The notes beneath the pieces were generated by a model, which made no database searches, was not told the origin of the DNA, and saw only the letters and a list, made by a program, of their open reading frames with translations. From Chara braunii (Eukaryota > Streptophyta > Charophyceae > Charales > Characeae): DNA of 25,956 bases. Positions 1 through 9,876 of this stretch are shown here, piece by piece. The stretch covers positions 571,939 to 597,894 of the forward strand of contig BFEA01000418.1 of the NCBI GenBank assembly GCA_003427395.1, given 5' to 3'. Position numbers and translations under genes: made by a program. Position 1 is the stretch's first letter. The number at the start of each line of letters is the position of its first letter.

Positions 1-1069
1 AATCAACAAATTTGTTGTTTTTGTAGCATTGCCTGCAAAAGCTAAAACTGACTTAGTAATTCAAATTTTTTTTAACCTTTGGGAAAGGACTACGGTCATC
101 CCTTGACTATCGTTTGTGACAGAGACTCCCGATTCACTAGTGAACATTGGCAGCAACTAATGAGTGTCTATGGCTCTAAGCTGACAATGTCGTCACGCCG
201 ACACCCTGAGGCAAATGGGCAGATTGAGCAAATGAACAAAATTTTGCACTACGTATGTATATTTGTCCCGATCAGATTGACTGGATGAACATTTTCCCAA
301 AGTTGCTAGTGCCTATAATAACTCTGTGCACTTCTCTACTTGCAGAACTCCGATGAAGTTACACTTGGGATGGAGTCCTCGCAGACCTATAGACTGTCTA
401 AACCCGGATAGAGCACATAAACTTCCGCCAGGGACCAGAGAGTTCACAATGCAGTATCAAAAAGATTTAAAAAGGGTAAAGGAGAACATAATCAAAGAAC
501 ATAATCAAAGCGCAACATCAAATGATTGAACATGCCAATAAGCACAGAAGACCTTCTCAGTTTGCTGTAGGTGATCTGGTTTGGGTAAAATCGAAGGAAT
601 TTATCTGAAGGAAAACATATCTAAAAAATTGTTGTCTGCCAGCAGAGGATCGTGGCAAGTATTGGATGTGATAGGGGATGTAGATGGACCCTCCTACGTT
701 ATTGAGATACCTCCACACTTGCATACCTATCCCGTGTTTCACGCGTCAAAGCTCTTACCTTGTGTAACTAATGAACTGTTTCCCAGTCGAAGGCCAACAA
801 TTCCTCCAAGTATGGATGAGAAATTTGATGTTGATAGGATTGTTGCTGAAAGTACTATCTAGACTGGACGCAGAGTTAGACCTCAGCGGCAATATAAAGT
901 CAAATTTGCCTGTCAAGATCCAAGTGAAGACCGCTGGTTTAGTAGGGAAGAGTTAATTGAAACTGCACTGAACATAGTGTCTTATTATGAAAGAGCAAGA
1001 AGAGGTGTCAATATTGTGGACAGGTACGAACTTTCTCAAAGGACTTCGAAATTAGGCTGGCGAGAGTAA
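1..1069 (+). pseudogene. Ty3/gypsy integrase-chromodomain relic (3' end of pol)
   Basis: This is a broken 3' part of a chromovirus-type pol gene, which would insert retroelement cDNA. Seen in pieces: the second half of the integrase core at 79-288 (SDRD-like CDRDSRFTS and the HPEANGQIEQMN motif typical of HPQTDGQTER in this family), a further core piece at 326-529, the C-terminal integrase region at about 530-760 (FAVGDLVWVKS, then PVFHASKLLPC), and a chromodomain-like segment at about 810-1000 (EKFDVDRIVAEST, later DRWFSREELIETA). The pieces lie in different frames, so at least three frameshifts occur (near 255-305, 515 and 590), and an in-frame amber stop sits at 860-862 inside the chromodomain. 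The element is therefore dead. Gag, protease and RT would lie to the left of the window. An Arg/Thr-rich tail continues to about 1195. Assignment to Ty3/gypsy is firm; the exact clade is inferred. Confidence 0.85.
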
Positions 1070-1195
1070 AAAGGCCTTTACGAACTAGACCCCAAATGAA
1101 TGCCCCAACAGCAAGGGGTCCTGTTGTCCAGAACTTAAATTCACGAGCAGCAACCAAAATGACAAGTTCCCTGAGGCATATTTCGCATCCAGAAT

Positions 1196-1650
1196 GAGAT
1201 GAAAAGTTGTTTTGAAAGGTCACAAACAGGTCCAACACAGTTTTCAAGACTGAGTTAGGGTCATGTCTCCTCGACGAATAAGTCACGTCTGTTCGGCAAT
1301 GAATCAAAGGCCACAGTCCCAGTCCAGTCATAATCCCACGAGTCAGTCCTGATTCAGACCAGGAGTCCAAAAGACAGGCCCGATGGCCCAAAGCAGCAGC
1401 AGACCATGGGAAAAGATACTGGGACACACACTTCGCAACAGAAGATACTGGGCAGGAGTCCCAGGCACACTTGAGGCTGAACACAGGCCACGCCAAACCA
1501 GTCCAGCACTATGAAGGGCTGGCCAGCCACCCGTTTGGCAGATGCTCATCTCGCATGAGAGTGTGGAAGTGCCGTGGCACTTGTGCACCAGATGTGTGTG
1601 AGCCGCACTAAACTGAGAACAACGCTACGTGTGAGGAAAAAGAGAGGGGC
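1196..1650. other. Non-coding flank of the Ty3/gypsy relic
   Basis: I see no convincing gene here. Both strands have open frames (for example minus 1008-1496), but they show no recognisable domain and overlap the integrase relic antisense. Possible downstream retroelement sequence such as an untranslated region, but no clean LTR boundary is visible. Confidence 0.4.
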
Positions 1651-2400
1651 GCCGACTGGAAGGAAGGCAGCCATAGCTGCACCAGCGCCAGTTAGTACAT
1701 TGGTAGGGATAGTTAGTAGAAGAGTTCGGTGAGTAGTATTCAAAGTAGATCCTCGTGTGATAGGGAGTGTGCATGCATGATGAGTGGGAGTAGACCAGGA
1801 CAATAGACATAGAGGGAGAGAGAGAAGAAGGCAGACGAGAGGGGGAGGTGTGAGCTATGGTGACACTTACCTGTTGAGCATTGTTGTTGACGTTTGGCAG
1901 CTGGCGCTGATGAGCGCCAGGCTTGGAACTCATGTTGATCGAAGAAAACTTGTAACTCTGTTCAGCGGTATACATTTTGGACTCACAAAATGCCTTTCTT
2001 AATCTGGTTATGATAATTGAGATGAGCTTCCTGGTTCTCGTTCATTTTCTATTGGGCTTTCTGCGAGACATTGCAATCTGTGAAATATGTGAATATGCAT
2101 GTGATCTGATGCACTCCAGCAAGTGATGAACAGTCAGGTTCCTTGCATTGACATCACGTACATTGGTCTTCGACTCGAGTGTGATCCAGTCGCTTGAACG
2201 TAGATAGGTTAGATATGCTGAGTAGAGTAGGCTGGGCGATGAGCGCCAGACAGTAGGAGCGACATTAAATAGTGTTTACGTGACCAGGAGTGTCGGCATT
2301 GGCACTTGAGTTATTTGTACTGCTCTTATGTGGATGGAATCTTGGTGCATTGTGCTTTCTGCTTCGTACATGACTATCTGGACTACTTCGTAATTTTGCA
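1650..2400 (+). repeat. LTR-like dispersed repeat, copy A
   Basis: This stretch is related to 18110-18530 in the same orientation. Shared landmarks in the same order are: ggcagccatagc-type sequence (about 1665; about 18135), gtgag...acttacctg / gtgag...acatacctg (1847; 18224), a ggcg/gcgcc inverted motif (2232-2249; about 18358-18375) and an identical gactatctggact (2372-2384; 18505-18517). Spacing differs by indels. It follows the pol relic and contains a purine-rich run at about 1808-1848, so a decayed LTR or LTR-adjacent leader is the simplest reading, but no TG...CA ends or target duplication could be fixed. A perfect 8-bp stem with a GATG loop lies at 1901-1920. Confidence 0.45.
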
Positions 2401-3233
2401 ACTTGTGTTTCTGTTCATCACTCTCGCTTATATTCCTTGCATTCTTTTCTTTAATGACGTTTAATGAACTTTAATCTATATTTATTTATTTTGTGCACCG
2501 CACCTAGGTTTTCCACAGTTGCTAGTATAGAGCTGTCACATTTCCACCCGTCGACAATCCTACGGGACCACCGAAAGACAAACCTTGAGCAAACCTGACG
2601 GACTCTGCAGAACTGTAAGTTCAGCAACTCACTACCTGTAAGACACCTCGGTGTAAAATCTGCCGACAGCGTCATTCCTCCAATTTGTATATTAAAAAAA
2701 AATTGTCACCTCTCAATGTCTCCAGATATTGCAAGCACTAAGCTCATCAATGACTGTGAGTATTGCAAAACCCTTCAATATCTGCAAAATCTTCAATGTC
2801 TGCACCATACACATATTCTTCAACCGCCATTGAGGGTCTAGTTGCACTACTCGCCATCCGCCGCAATTCATGGCGGAAGGGTGGCAACTTGGCAAGTGAA
2901 GAAGCAGGAAATTGTGGCGAGTCAGAGTCGTTAGTTGCACTTGCTCACCGCAGCTTATGTTCGGCAGAAAACTAGCAAAAGGTTGTCCGCGAGATCTTCA
3001 GCCATGAAGCTAGGATACTCTCGAAAAGGTCATTTTGTGGAGGGGTGCGGGGGCTCCTCTGGACCACCCTCCGCATACGCGGTGTGACAGGCGGGGAAAC
3101 CTAAAACGCTCGCCACAACTTGTGGGGTAATAATCGTGGCGAGCATTCTGACAGGTTCTCTCGCTGTCAAGTTTGGCAAGGATATGCAACCATGCCCCTG
3201 CTGGCCAGACTTGGCGGATGGCGAATTGAGCAA
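2401..3233. other. Intergenic, no gene seen
   Basis: There is no supportable coding region. A perfect 9-bp inverted repeat (gctcgccac / gtggcgagc, 3108-3116 and 3136-3144) could form a hairpin with a 19-nt loop. An A-run lies at about 2693-2702. The rest is unremarkable mixed sequence, possibly older retroelement remnant. Confidence 0.5.
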
Positions 3234-3344
3234 CTACCGTCTTCACCCAAATAGAACGCCTGATCATTATAGCCGTACCTGGACCGCAAATTGGACCAAA
3301 TACGGCTATAATGACCAGGCGTTCTATTCAGGTGAAGACGGTAG
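3234..3344. repeat. Palindromic element, copy 1
   Basis: A fold-back of about 110 bp: arms 3234-3277 and 3301-3344 are reverse complements with only three mismatches, around a 23-nt centre. The arm carries cttcacccaaatagaac and its partner gttctattcaggtgaag. It is the best preserved of seven related copies in the window. It has no coding capacity and is small and almost all arm, like a foldback/MITE-type element. No clear target duplication is visible because the flanks also continue the palindrome for a few bases. Confidence 0.85.
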
Positions 3345-4590
3345 GCCCTGAGGATTGGCCTTGCACTTTCTGAAACACTCAGGGAGGTAACGATGCATAT
3401 CAAAAGAAACATGAGATCACAAGTTCAAATCCTACCCTACTTGCAAGCAGACGGACCGGACGAGTGCCCGGTCCAGTCCGCTTTGCCGCGTGCACTACCC
3501 TCCCCCTGGACAGGACCGGACGAGGCCAATTTTTTTATTTTTTTTTGGGGACGCCTCGTCAAAATCCCTGTCGGCAGCCAGACAGGGAAAAATTGAAAAA
3601 CTGAGTTGTTTCCTTGACCTCCAAATGAGCCAGAGATATATTTATTCGACACACAAAACAATTCCTGACAATCACAGACATCACATATGTAACGCAAGTT
3701 CCTGAACGACCAATTATCTGTCCGGCCGGGCTGTATTTGAAAAACTGTCGAGCCTCCACACTCCTTTTCGCGAACATGGAAGGAATTGACGACGGAGCCA
3801 AGCTGATGTCTACAACACCTGCATACCTGCTCGAGATCCCACCAGGGCGAACCGGCAGATAAAGTGCGGAGAGTCCAGAGAAAGCTCAAGGAGCGAGCTT
3901 TCACCTGGGAGGTATGCTGTAAGGTACCTAGCACATATCATTTGCCTATTCTCTTCCCAGAATGGCCTCGAAATATAGGTACCATTTGCAGGCAGGTGGT
4001 GGCAGAGTTGCACCTACCGGCCAACCATACTAGGCAAAAAGAACTTAACAAAAGGTGGTTCAAAAAAAAAAAGAAACACTACCAACCACCCTCAGTAAGA
4101 AAAAAACAAACCGCAAAATGAGATCTGTACAAGAGCTTTAAACCTCAGAAAACAAGGATGTGCAAAAATGCTGCTTCTCCATGAAAGACACAACAGCAGC
4201 AGCAGCTACTGTCAACACAAATCTCTTGAGAGAACCACCACGGAGTCGTACTAATCTAAGTCCTTGTGAGTCCTCAAACAAAAGAGTATGCCCACATTCT
4301 GTGTTGGCCAGACCATCCTATACAATGCCGTCCTCCTGAACACAAAACATCAGACATTTACCCATGATTAATCATTAATGTGTATTCCACCTTGACACGA
4401 TAGAGGAGCCTTTATATACCAATAACTGAGGTGACAGCGTCTAAAAAAGGTGCATCAGGGTGCTGGCTGAAATGAATCAAATGGAAGTATTCACAATGCA
4501 AAAGACATGCCGTCTGTGTTGAGTACCCAGTTGCTGTGTGGCCTGTGTGCTGTCATGGCGTTGATCTCCGTCTTGTGCGATGGCACACTG
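3345..4590. other. Intergenic, no gene seen
   Basis: No recognisable gene. Contents: a repeated ggaccggacgag motif near 3453 and 3511, a T-rich run at about 3531-3546, an 8-bp hairpin stem at 3565-3588 (tccctgtc / gacaggga), an A-rich run near 4061-4073, and a TATA-like tttatata at about 4411 without a gene to attach it to. Short open frames on both strands lack family features. Confidence 0.5.
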
Positions 4591-4599
4591 TTGCTGTGT

Positions 4600-4705
4600 C
4601 CTGTGCGATAGATGTTACACCGCTGATGTGTGTAAAGCTCGAGTAACGGTGCATCGTTGATGGGTGTAGAGCTCGTGCAATGGTGCACCACCGATGTGCT
4701 GCTGT
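4600..4705 (+). repeat. Degenerate minisatellite, about 34-bp period
   Basis: About three diverged units share the pattern gatgtgtgtaaagctcg...gtaacggtgca / gatgggtgtagagctcg...gcaatggtgca / gatgtgctgctg. No coding role is apparent. Confidence 0.6.
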
Positions 4706-5140
4706 CAAGCCGGGATGTCACCTCCATGCAGATATTGTGCCAATGATCCTCTATCCTTGACCTGAGAAGAGGACAAAATAAGGGGTGGCTGGAAGAGCTC
4801 TGGGCTACAGATGGGTAAGCAGTACGGGTACTTAAAACTCCCACTCCCAGGTTATAAAGCTAATGGGATGACCTTGGAACTGATACTCGACAAGATCAGA
4901 GAGTTCACTCGCAGGCTGAGAAAGCATCACAAGCATTTATTAACTAGTGATGCCCAACAATCTCAGCAATGTTAATAGTGAGATCCTTGCTGGAATTCCT
5001 AGCGAATAGGAGTAGTGGAGAAGAGGTGCAAAAGTGGCAGATGCCAGTGGGATGAAAAAAGGTACCTCAGCCAAAACGGAGTGGTATGACCAGCATCAAC
5101 GTAGACTGCAATGGAAGAATGGAGCATCCTTGGAGGACAA
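4706..5140. other. Intergenic, no gene seen
   Basis: No coding region or RNA gene is supported between the two minisatellites. Confidence 0.5.
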
Positions 5141-5149
5141 TGCTGGGAC

Positions 5150-5490
5150 TGCAACCACCTCTCTGCTCGTCGCAGCTCTGCCAGTGATCCCTGATGCACT
5201 TGGACCATGATGACAGGAATGAAGCATGGGCAGCCACAACCCCTCTGCTCATCACAGCTCCACCCTCGATCTACTGACTCTCGATCTACTGACCTCAATG
5301 GACGCCTCTGTCAGACATTTCGATCTACTGACCTCCATGGCCATGTCTCTCCTAGGTCTTGATCTACTGACCTCAATGGCCATGTCTCTCAGAGGTCTTA
5401 CGAGGCACGTTCTAGTGTCACCAAGTCCTGTGGATTCACAGGACCAGCAGAAAAGGCCGGCCAGGCGCGTCCTAGTGTGACCAAATCTAT
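5150..5490 (+). repeat. Cluster of short tandem and direct repeats
   Basis: Three repeat patterns lie together. First, two similar segments about 79 bp apart (ccacctctctgctcgtcgcag near 5155 and the matching segment near 5233). Second, gatctactgacct recurs at 5283, 5322 and 5361, giving an exact 39-bp period, with a partial copy at about 5267; the last two units share ggccatgtctctc. Third, a direct repeat of a tctagtgtcaccaa / cctagtgtgaccaa segment about 60 bp apart (5411 and 5471). The open frame across it is a by-product of the repeat. Confidence 0.75.
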
Positions 5491-5949
5491 ACAGGCTCAG
5501 GCCGTTCAGCACAATAAGGTTGGCCAAAAAATATGGTGCAAACCCTGAAGACCACGCCAAGCACTCGAGAACCAGTTTGTGAAGAAGGCAAAGATGACAG
5601 GGATCTGCAAAGCCGGGGGGCACGTCCGCTGACATTGATAGGTCGATAAGGAAATGGACTCGGCAAAGTTGGGTATAATAGTCTACAGAGATAGAATGAC
5701 GACTCAAATGAAGCCCCAGTTGGCCTGTGATGAATCTGACAAAGGTGGTTGCCGAATCAACGACAATTCACGAAATGGACAACTTGACAGGGCAAGTAGC
5801 GAATGCCAAAGCTGGTGTTATTGAAGGTGATAGACAGAGAGTAAGCTACTAATGCAAGGAGGCAATTTGTTATAGATGAACAACAAAAACTTGAAGTTGG
5901 ACGACAACCAATGCTTGGAGATCTAGTAAGGGGTGGTTGCTCACAGTGA
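5491..5949. other. Intergenic, no gene seen
   Basis: No supportable gene. The minus-strand open frame crossing 5252-5707 is short, has no recognisable domain and is partly made of the adjacent minisatellite. Confidence 0.5.
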
Positions 5950-7255
5950 CATCGTTACCAGCAGCAGTGAATGTCAACACTCTTCGCAACGATAACGAGC
6001 TTGATTGCAGAGACCAGCCTGCGTGTATGGCTACGGCCTGCTAGCTCTTACACGGTAAGGAGCGTTGTCAAGATACACTATCAAGTGATTAGGCTCAGAC
6101 AGCAAAAGCCAAAAATTCAGAGCGAGAAACAAACATTCTGAAAATGTCGGCGCCAAAACTCTTCTCAACGATAACGTGCTTGATTGCAGAGACCAGCCTA
6201 ACTGTACGGCTATGGCCCAGCTCACCCTTCCGCTTGGTAAGGAGTGTTCCAAATCTACACTATCATCTGCCTGATAGCAGCAAGAAACAAATGCTCTGCG
6301 AGTGTTGATGTCAACACTCTTCTCAACAATAATCTCTCGACTGCTGAGACCAGCCTAATTGTGCAGCTACGGGGTGTTCACTCTTACGTGAGCGTTGCCC
6401 AGCTCACACTGCCGCTTGGTAAGGAATTTTGCAAATCCACACTATCATCTGACTAGGCAGATGGAAAGGCCAATAGCAGCAAGAAACAAATGCTCTGCGA
6501 ATGTTGATGTCAACACTCTTCTCAAAAAAATAACTCTCTCTCCACTGCTGAAACCAGCCTAATTGTGCAGCTACAGGGTGCTCACTCTTACCTGAGCGTT
6601 GCCCAGCTCGCACTTCTGCTTGGTAAGAAGTTTTGCAAATCTACACTATCTGACTAGGGAGATGGAAAGGCCAATAGCAGCAAGAAACAAATGCTCTGTG
6701 AATGTTGATGTCAACACTCTTCTCCACAATAACTCTCTCTCGACTGCTGAGACCAGCCTAATTGTGCTGCTACAGGGTGTTCACTCTTACGTGAGCGTTG
6801 CCCAGCTCACACTTCCGCTTGGTAAGGAGTTTTGCAAATCTACACTATCATCTGACTAGGCAGATGGAAAGGCCAATAGCAGCAAGAAACAAATGCTCTG
6901 CGAATGTTGATGTCAACACTCTTCTCCACAATAACTCTCTCTCGACTCCTGACACCAGCCTAATTGTGCAGCTACGGCATGCTCACTCTTATGCGATTGT
7001 AGCGAAGCTACACCGTCTAAGGACCAGGCTACACAACAAAAGGCCAATAACCACACGAAGTAAACATTCTGCAAACTCTGATGTCAACGATCTTCTCAAC
7101 GATAGTCTGCCTACGTGCAGAGATCAGCCTAATAGGGCGGCTGTGGCCTGCTTGCTCCTAAAGTTGGTAAGGAGCATTGCAAAGTCACACTATCAACTGA
7201 TTAGGCTTAGACAGCGAGGCCAACATCAGCAAGAAACAAAGACTGCATGACGCCA
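5950..7255 (+). repeat. Satellite-like tandem array, seven units of about 160-200 bp
   Basis: The anchor gtcaacactcttctc and its variants occur at about 5973, 6152, 6310, 6509, 6710, 6911 and 7082. The three central steps are 199-201 bp and the outer ones are shorter and more diverged (158-179 bp), as expected when the middle of an array is homogenised most recently. Each unit runs gagaccagcctaattgtgc ... cccagctcacacttccgct ... ggtaaggag ... actatcatctgactaggca ... gcaagaaacaaatgctctg. Small open frames repeat in each unit but terminate within it and resemble no known protein, so I treat the array as non-coding. Confidence 0.85.
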
Positions 7256-8013
7256 CAGACCTTTGATCGTTTCTGGGAATGTCATTACGTCAACCCTCCT
7301 GGTCCTCACCACGCATGACAATGTGCTTGATGCTGTTTCCAGCCTCGACTTGAACGTCTGGAAAGATGATGCGAATGGCAGATATCAAGCCGCGCCCGAT
7401 CTGAAGCACTTGGGGCTTAGGAACCACCCACCGGTGTTACCACAGAAGACTAAGCCTGACAATGGCTTATGTTCTTCCTTGCTGATGCTTATCCTTATGT
7501 CGGCAATCATACTGATGCTGTTTCTGGCAGCAGTAAAGTGCGCACTAATTGAAGATGAACGGCACTCACGAGGCCACTGAAAATTCGTCTGCTCCTAGCC
7601 ACTGGTGGACCTTCGAGCATTTGCCTCTTCAACCCTTCACAAAACAAGAAAGCTCATAACAACAGACAAATTGTTCAAAATTTACTTCGGGACAGTCGAG
7701 GAAGCATGACTGCAACAATCACTGGGACTGCAGAGTTGATGCTAATGCGCATATAGTGAATCCTGCTGGTGATGGTACGGACCCAGCGTAACCTGGAGAC
7801 ACTATGGCACGGAGAACGAGGATGAGAAAACAACAATGATGACCCCGATTCCGATCGGGGTTAGCACCTCCCAATGGCTTTGTCAACATTGATGCAAACC
7901 TTGTTTCTGCTTCTGACAGTCCTAACAGTGCAGCCAAGCCAAGTATCCATATACAATGAGAGTGTTGGAATGACAATTCTAATGATGAATATAGTTCAAT
8001 ATACCGAGAATGG
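7256..8013. other. Unassigned region downstream of the kinase gene
   Basis: It lies past the possible 3' end of the minus-strand kinase tail and could contain its 3' untranslated region; no clear polyadenylation signal was found on that strand nearby. The plus strand has a 105-codon open frame at 7263-7580 with a hydrophobic stretch near its end (LLMLILMSAIILMLFLAAV), but no family is recognised and it overlaps decayed satellite sequence, so I do not call a gene. Confidence 0.4.
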
Positions 8014-9876
8014 TTATGCTGATGACGTTCCCGATGCTGAAGACGATGTTGACAGTGGTCCCCCAGATGATGCTGATGCCATCATCAGCAATCCTGATGC
8101 TGATGCCGCTGCTGCTGGTGATGATGATGGTTGTGGTGGTAGTGATTGTGATGGTAACGATGAGGGTGACGATGACGTGAGGGGCGAACATGGTTGTGGT
8201 AGAGGTTGCGATGGTAACAATGATGGCGATGATGACGATGATGACGATGATGGCCATGATGACACGAGAGGCGAAGGTGGTATCACCATTGTTGGTAGTA
8301 CTTCGGGCTCTGGTGATGGCTCTGGGAATGATTGTAAGTCTGGCTGGAGGACTGAGCAAGCACCACCTCGCGATATTGCTGTGAAATGGGCTGCTGCAGC
8401 TGGCCTTGACTGGAGCCCCGAGCCATGACCGCCTGCTGTCGGGTTCCTCAACATCGGTGTCTGCCTCTTTTCGGTTCGTAATGATCTCGGCTGCGCCTGC
8501 AAGCCTGAAGTGATGGGAGATGGCAGGAGGGAGGGTTGTGACAGTGCACATGGTAGCGATACCACTGACAATGTTACCGAGGGTGACGACTGCCTCGGCA
8601 TAATCGGCAATGAGGAGAATGACGTAAATGCGGATCCTCCTGGGTTCAGCATAGATCCCATCAGCTCTTGGGCCAACGTGGACTCCGGCGGCAGCGGCGG
8701 CGGGCACAGTGAGTGACCAACTTTTGCTTCCCTCGATGTACCATCTGGTACCACTGAAGGGTCAGATACTGGCAAGGATGACTGCCGAGACTGTGATGGA
8801 GCCCTCAAGCCATCACCAACTGCCACTGGCTTCCTTGATATTGACATCACCTCCCTTTCTTCTCCTAATGATCCTGGATGCCCAGCAAAGACAGGAGTAT
8901 GAAGAGGAAGGGAGGTTTGCTGTAATGACTCAAGTGAAGGCGTCACGGTTCGTGATGACAATGGTGAAACAGTTGGCGAGACCACTGACAATGTTACCGT
9001 GGATGGTGATCGTGTTGCCACTATCGGCAATGGGGGGAATGATGTAAATGCAGATCCACCTGGGTTCAGCATAGATGCCATCAGATCTTCGGCCAATGTC
9101 GACTCTGGCAGAGATGGCGGGCAGAATGATTGACCAACATTTGATTTTCTCCATGTACCACCTGGTGATTGTGAAGGTAGACAGTGTGGCAAGGATGACT
9201 GCACTGACCCTGATTGAGCCCCCAAGCCATCACCAACTCTCACTGGCTTCCCCGACATTGACGTCACCCTCATTTCTTGTCCTAATGATTCCGAACGCAC
9301 AGCCAAGCCCGAAGTATGAAGAGGAAGGGAGGTTTGCTGTAATGATTCAAGCGAAGGCGTCACAGTTGGCCATGACAATGGTGAAATAGTTGGCAAGACA
9401 GCTGACGATGTCACCGTGGATGATGATCGTGTTGGCACTATCGGCAATGGCGAGAATGACGTAAATGCAGATCCGCCTGGCTTCAACATAGATGCCATCA
9501 GTTCTTGGGCCAATGATGACTCCGGCAGTGGTGGCGGGCACACTGAGCGACCAACATTTGATTTTTTCCATGTACCACCTGGTGATGCTGAAGGCATAGA
9601 TAGCGGCGAGGATGACTGCACTGATCCTGATTGAGGCCCCAAACCATCACCAACTCTCACTCGCTTCCTCGACATTGACGTCACCCTCATTTCTTGTCCT
9701 AATGATCCCCGCTGCGCAGCCCCTCCCAAAGTATAGAGAGGATGGGAGGTTTGCTGTAATGATTGAAGCGAAGACGTCACCGTTGGCAACGACAATGGTG
9801 GAATAGTTGGCGACACCGCTGACAATGTCACCGTGGATGATGATCGTGTTGGCACTATCGGCAATGGCTGGAAGAC
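8014..9876 (-). pseudogene. Out-of-frame continuation of the kinase Ser/Pro-rich repeat tail
   Basis: After the frame of the main exon ends at 9855, the 139-codon repeat units continue in a second frame without a stop down to 8014-8016. This adds roughly 620 codons with the same content: the motif (A)QELM.SML.PGGSAF appears three more times. The final part is poly-Ser/Pro (from the GATGAC-like run on the plus strand at about 8040-8270). The step between repeat anchors at 9488 and 9904 is 416 bp rather than 417, and the alignment to neighbouring units shows one base missing at about 9869-9876. Either the base is lost in this allele, making the tail shorter, or it is a sequencing/assembly error and this is ordinary coding sequence. 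The sequence alone does not decide. Confidence 0.7.

Noticed and set aside
1008-1496. 162-codon minus-strand open frame
   Set aside because: It overlaps the end of the chromodomain relic antisense and shows no recognisable domain.
7979-8707. 242-codon minus-strand Ile/Thr-rich frame
   Set aside because: A second frame of the GATGAC-type simple repeat; the Ser/Pro frame continuous with the repeat units is the better reading.
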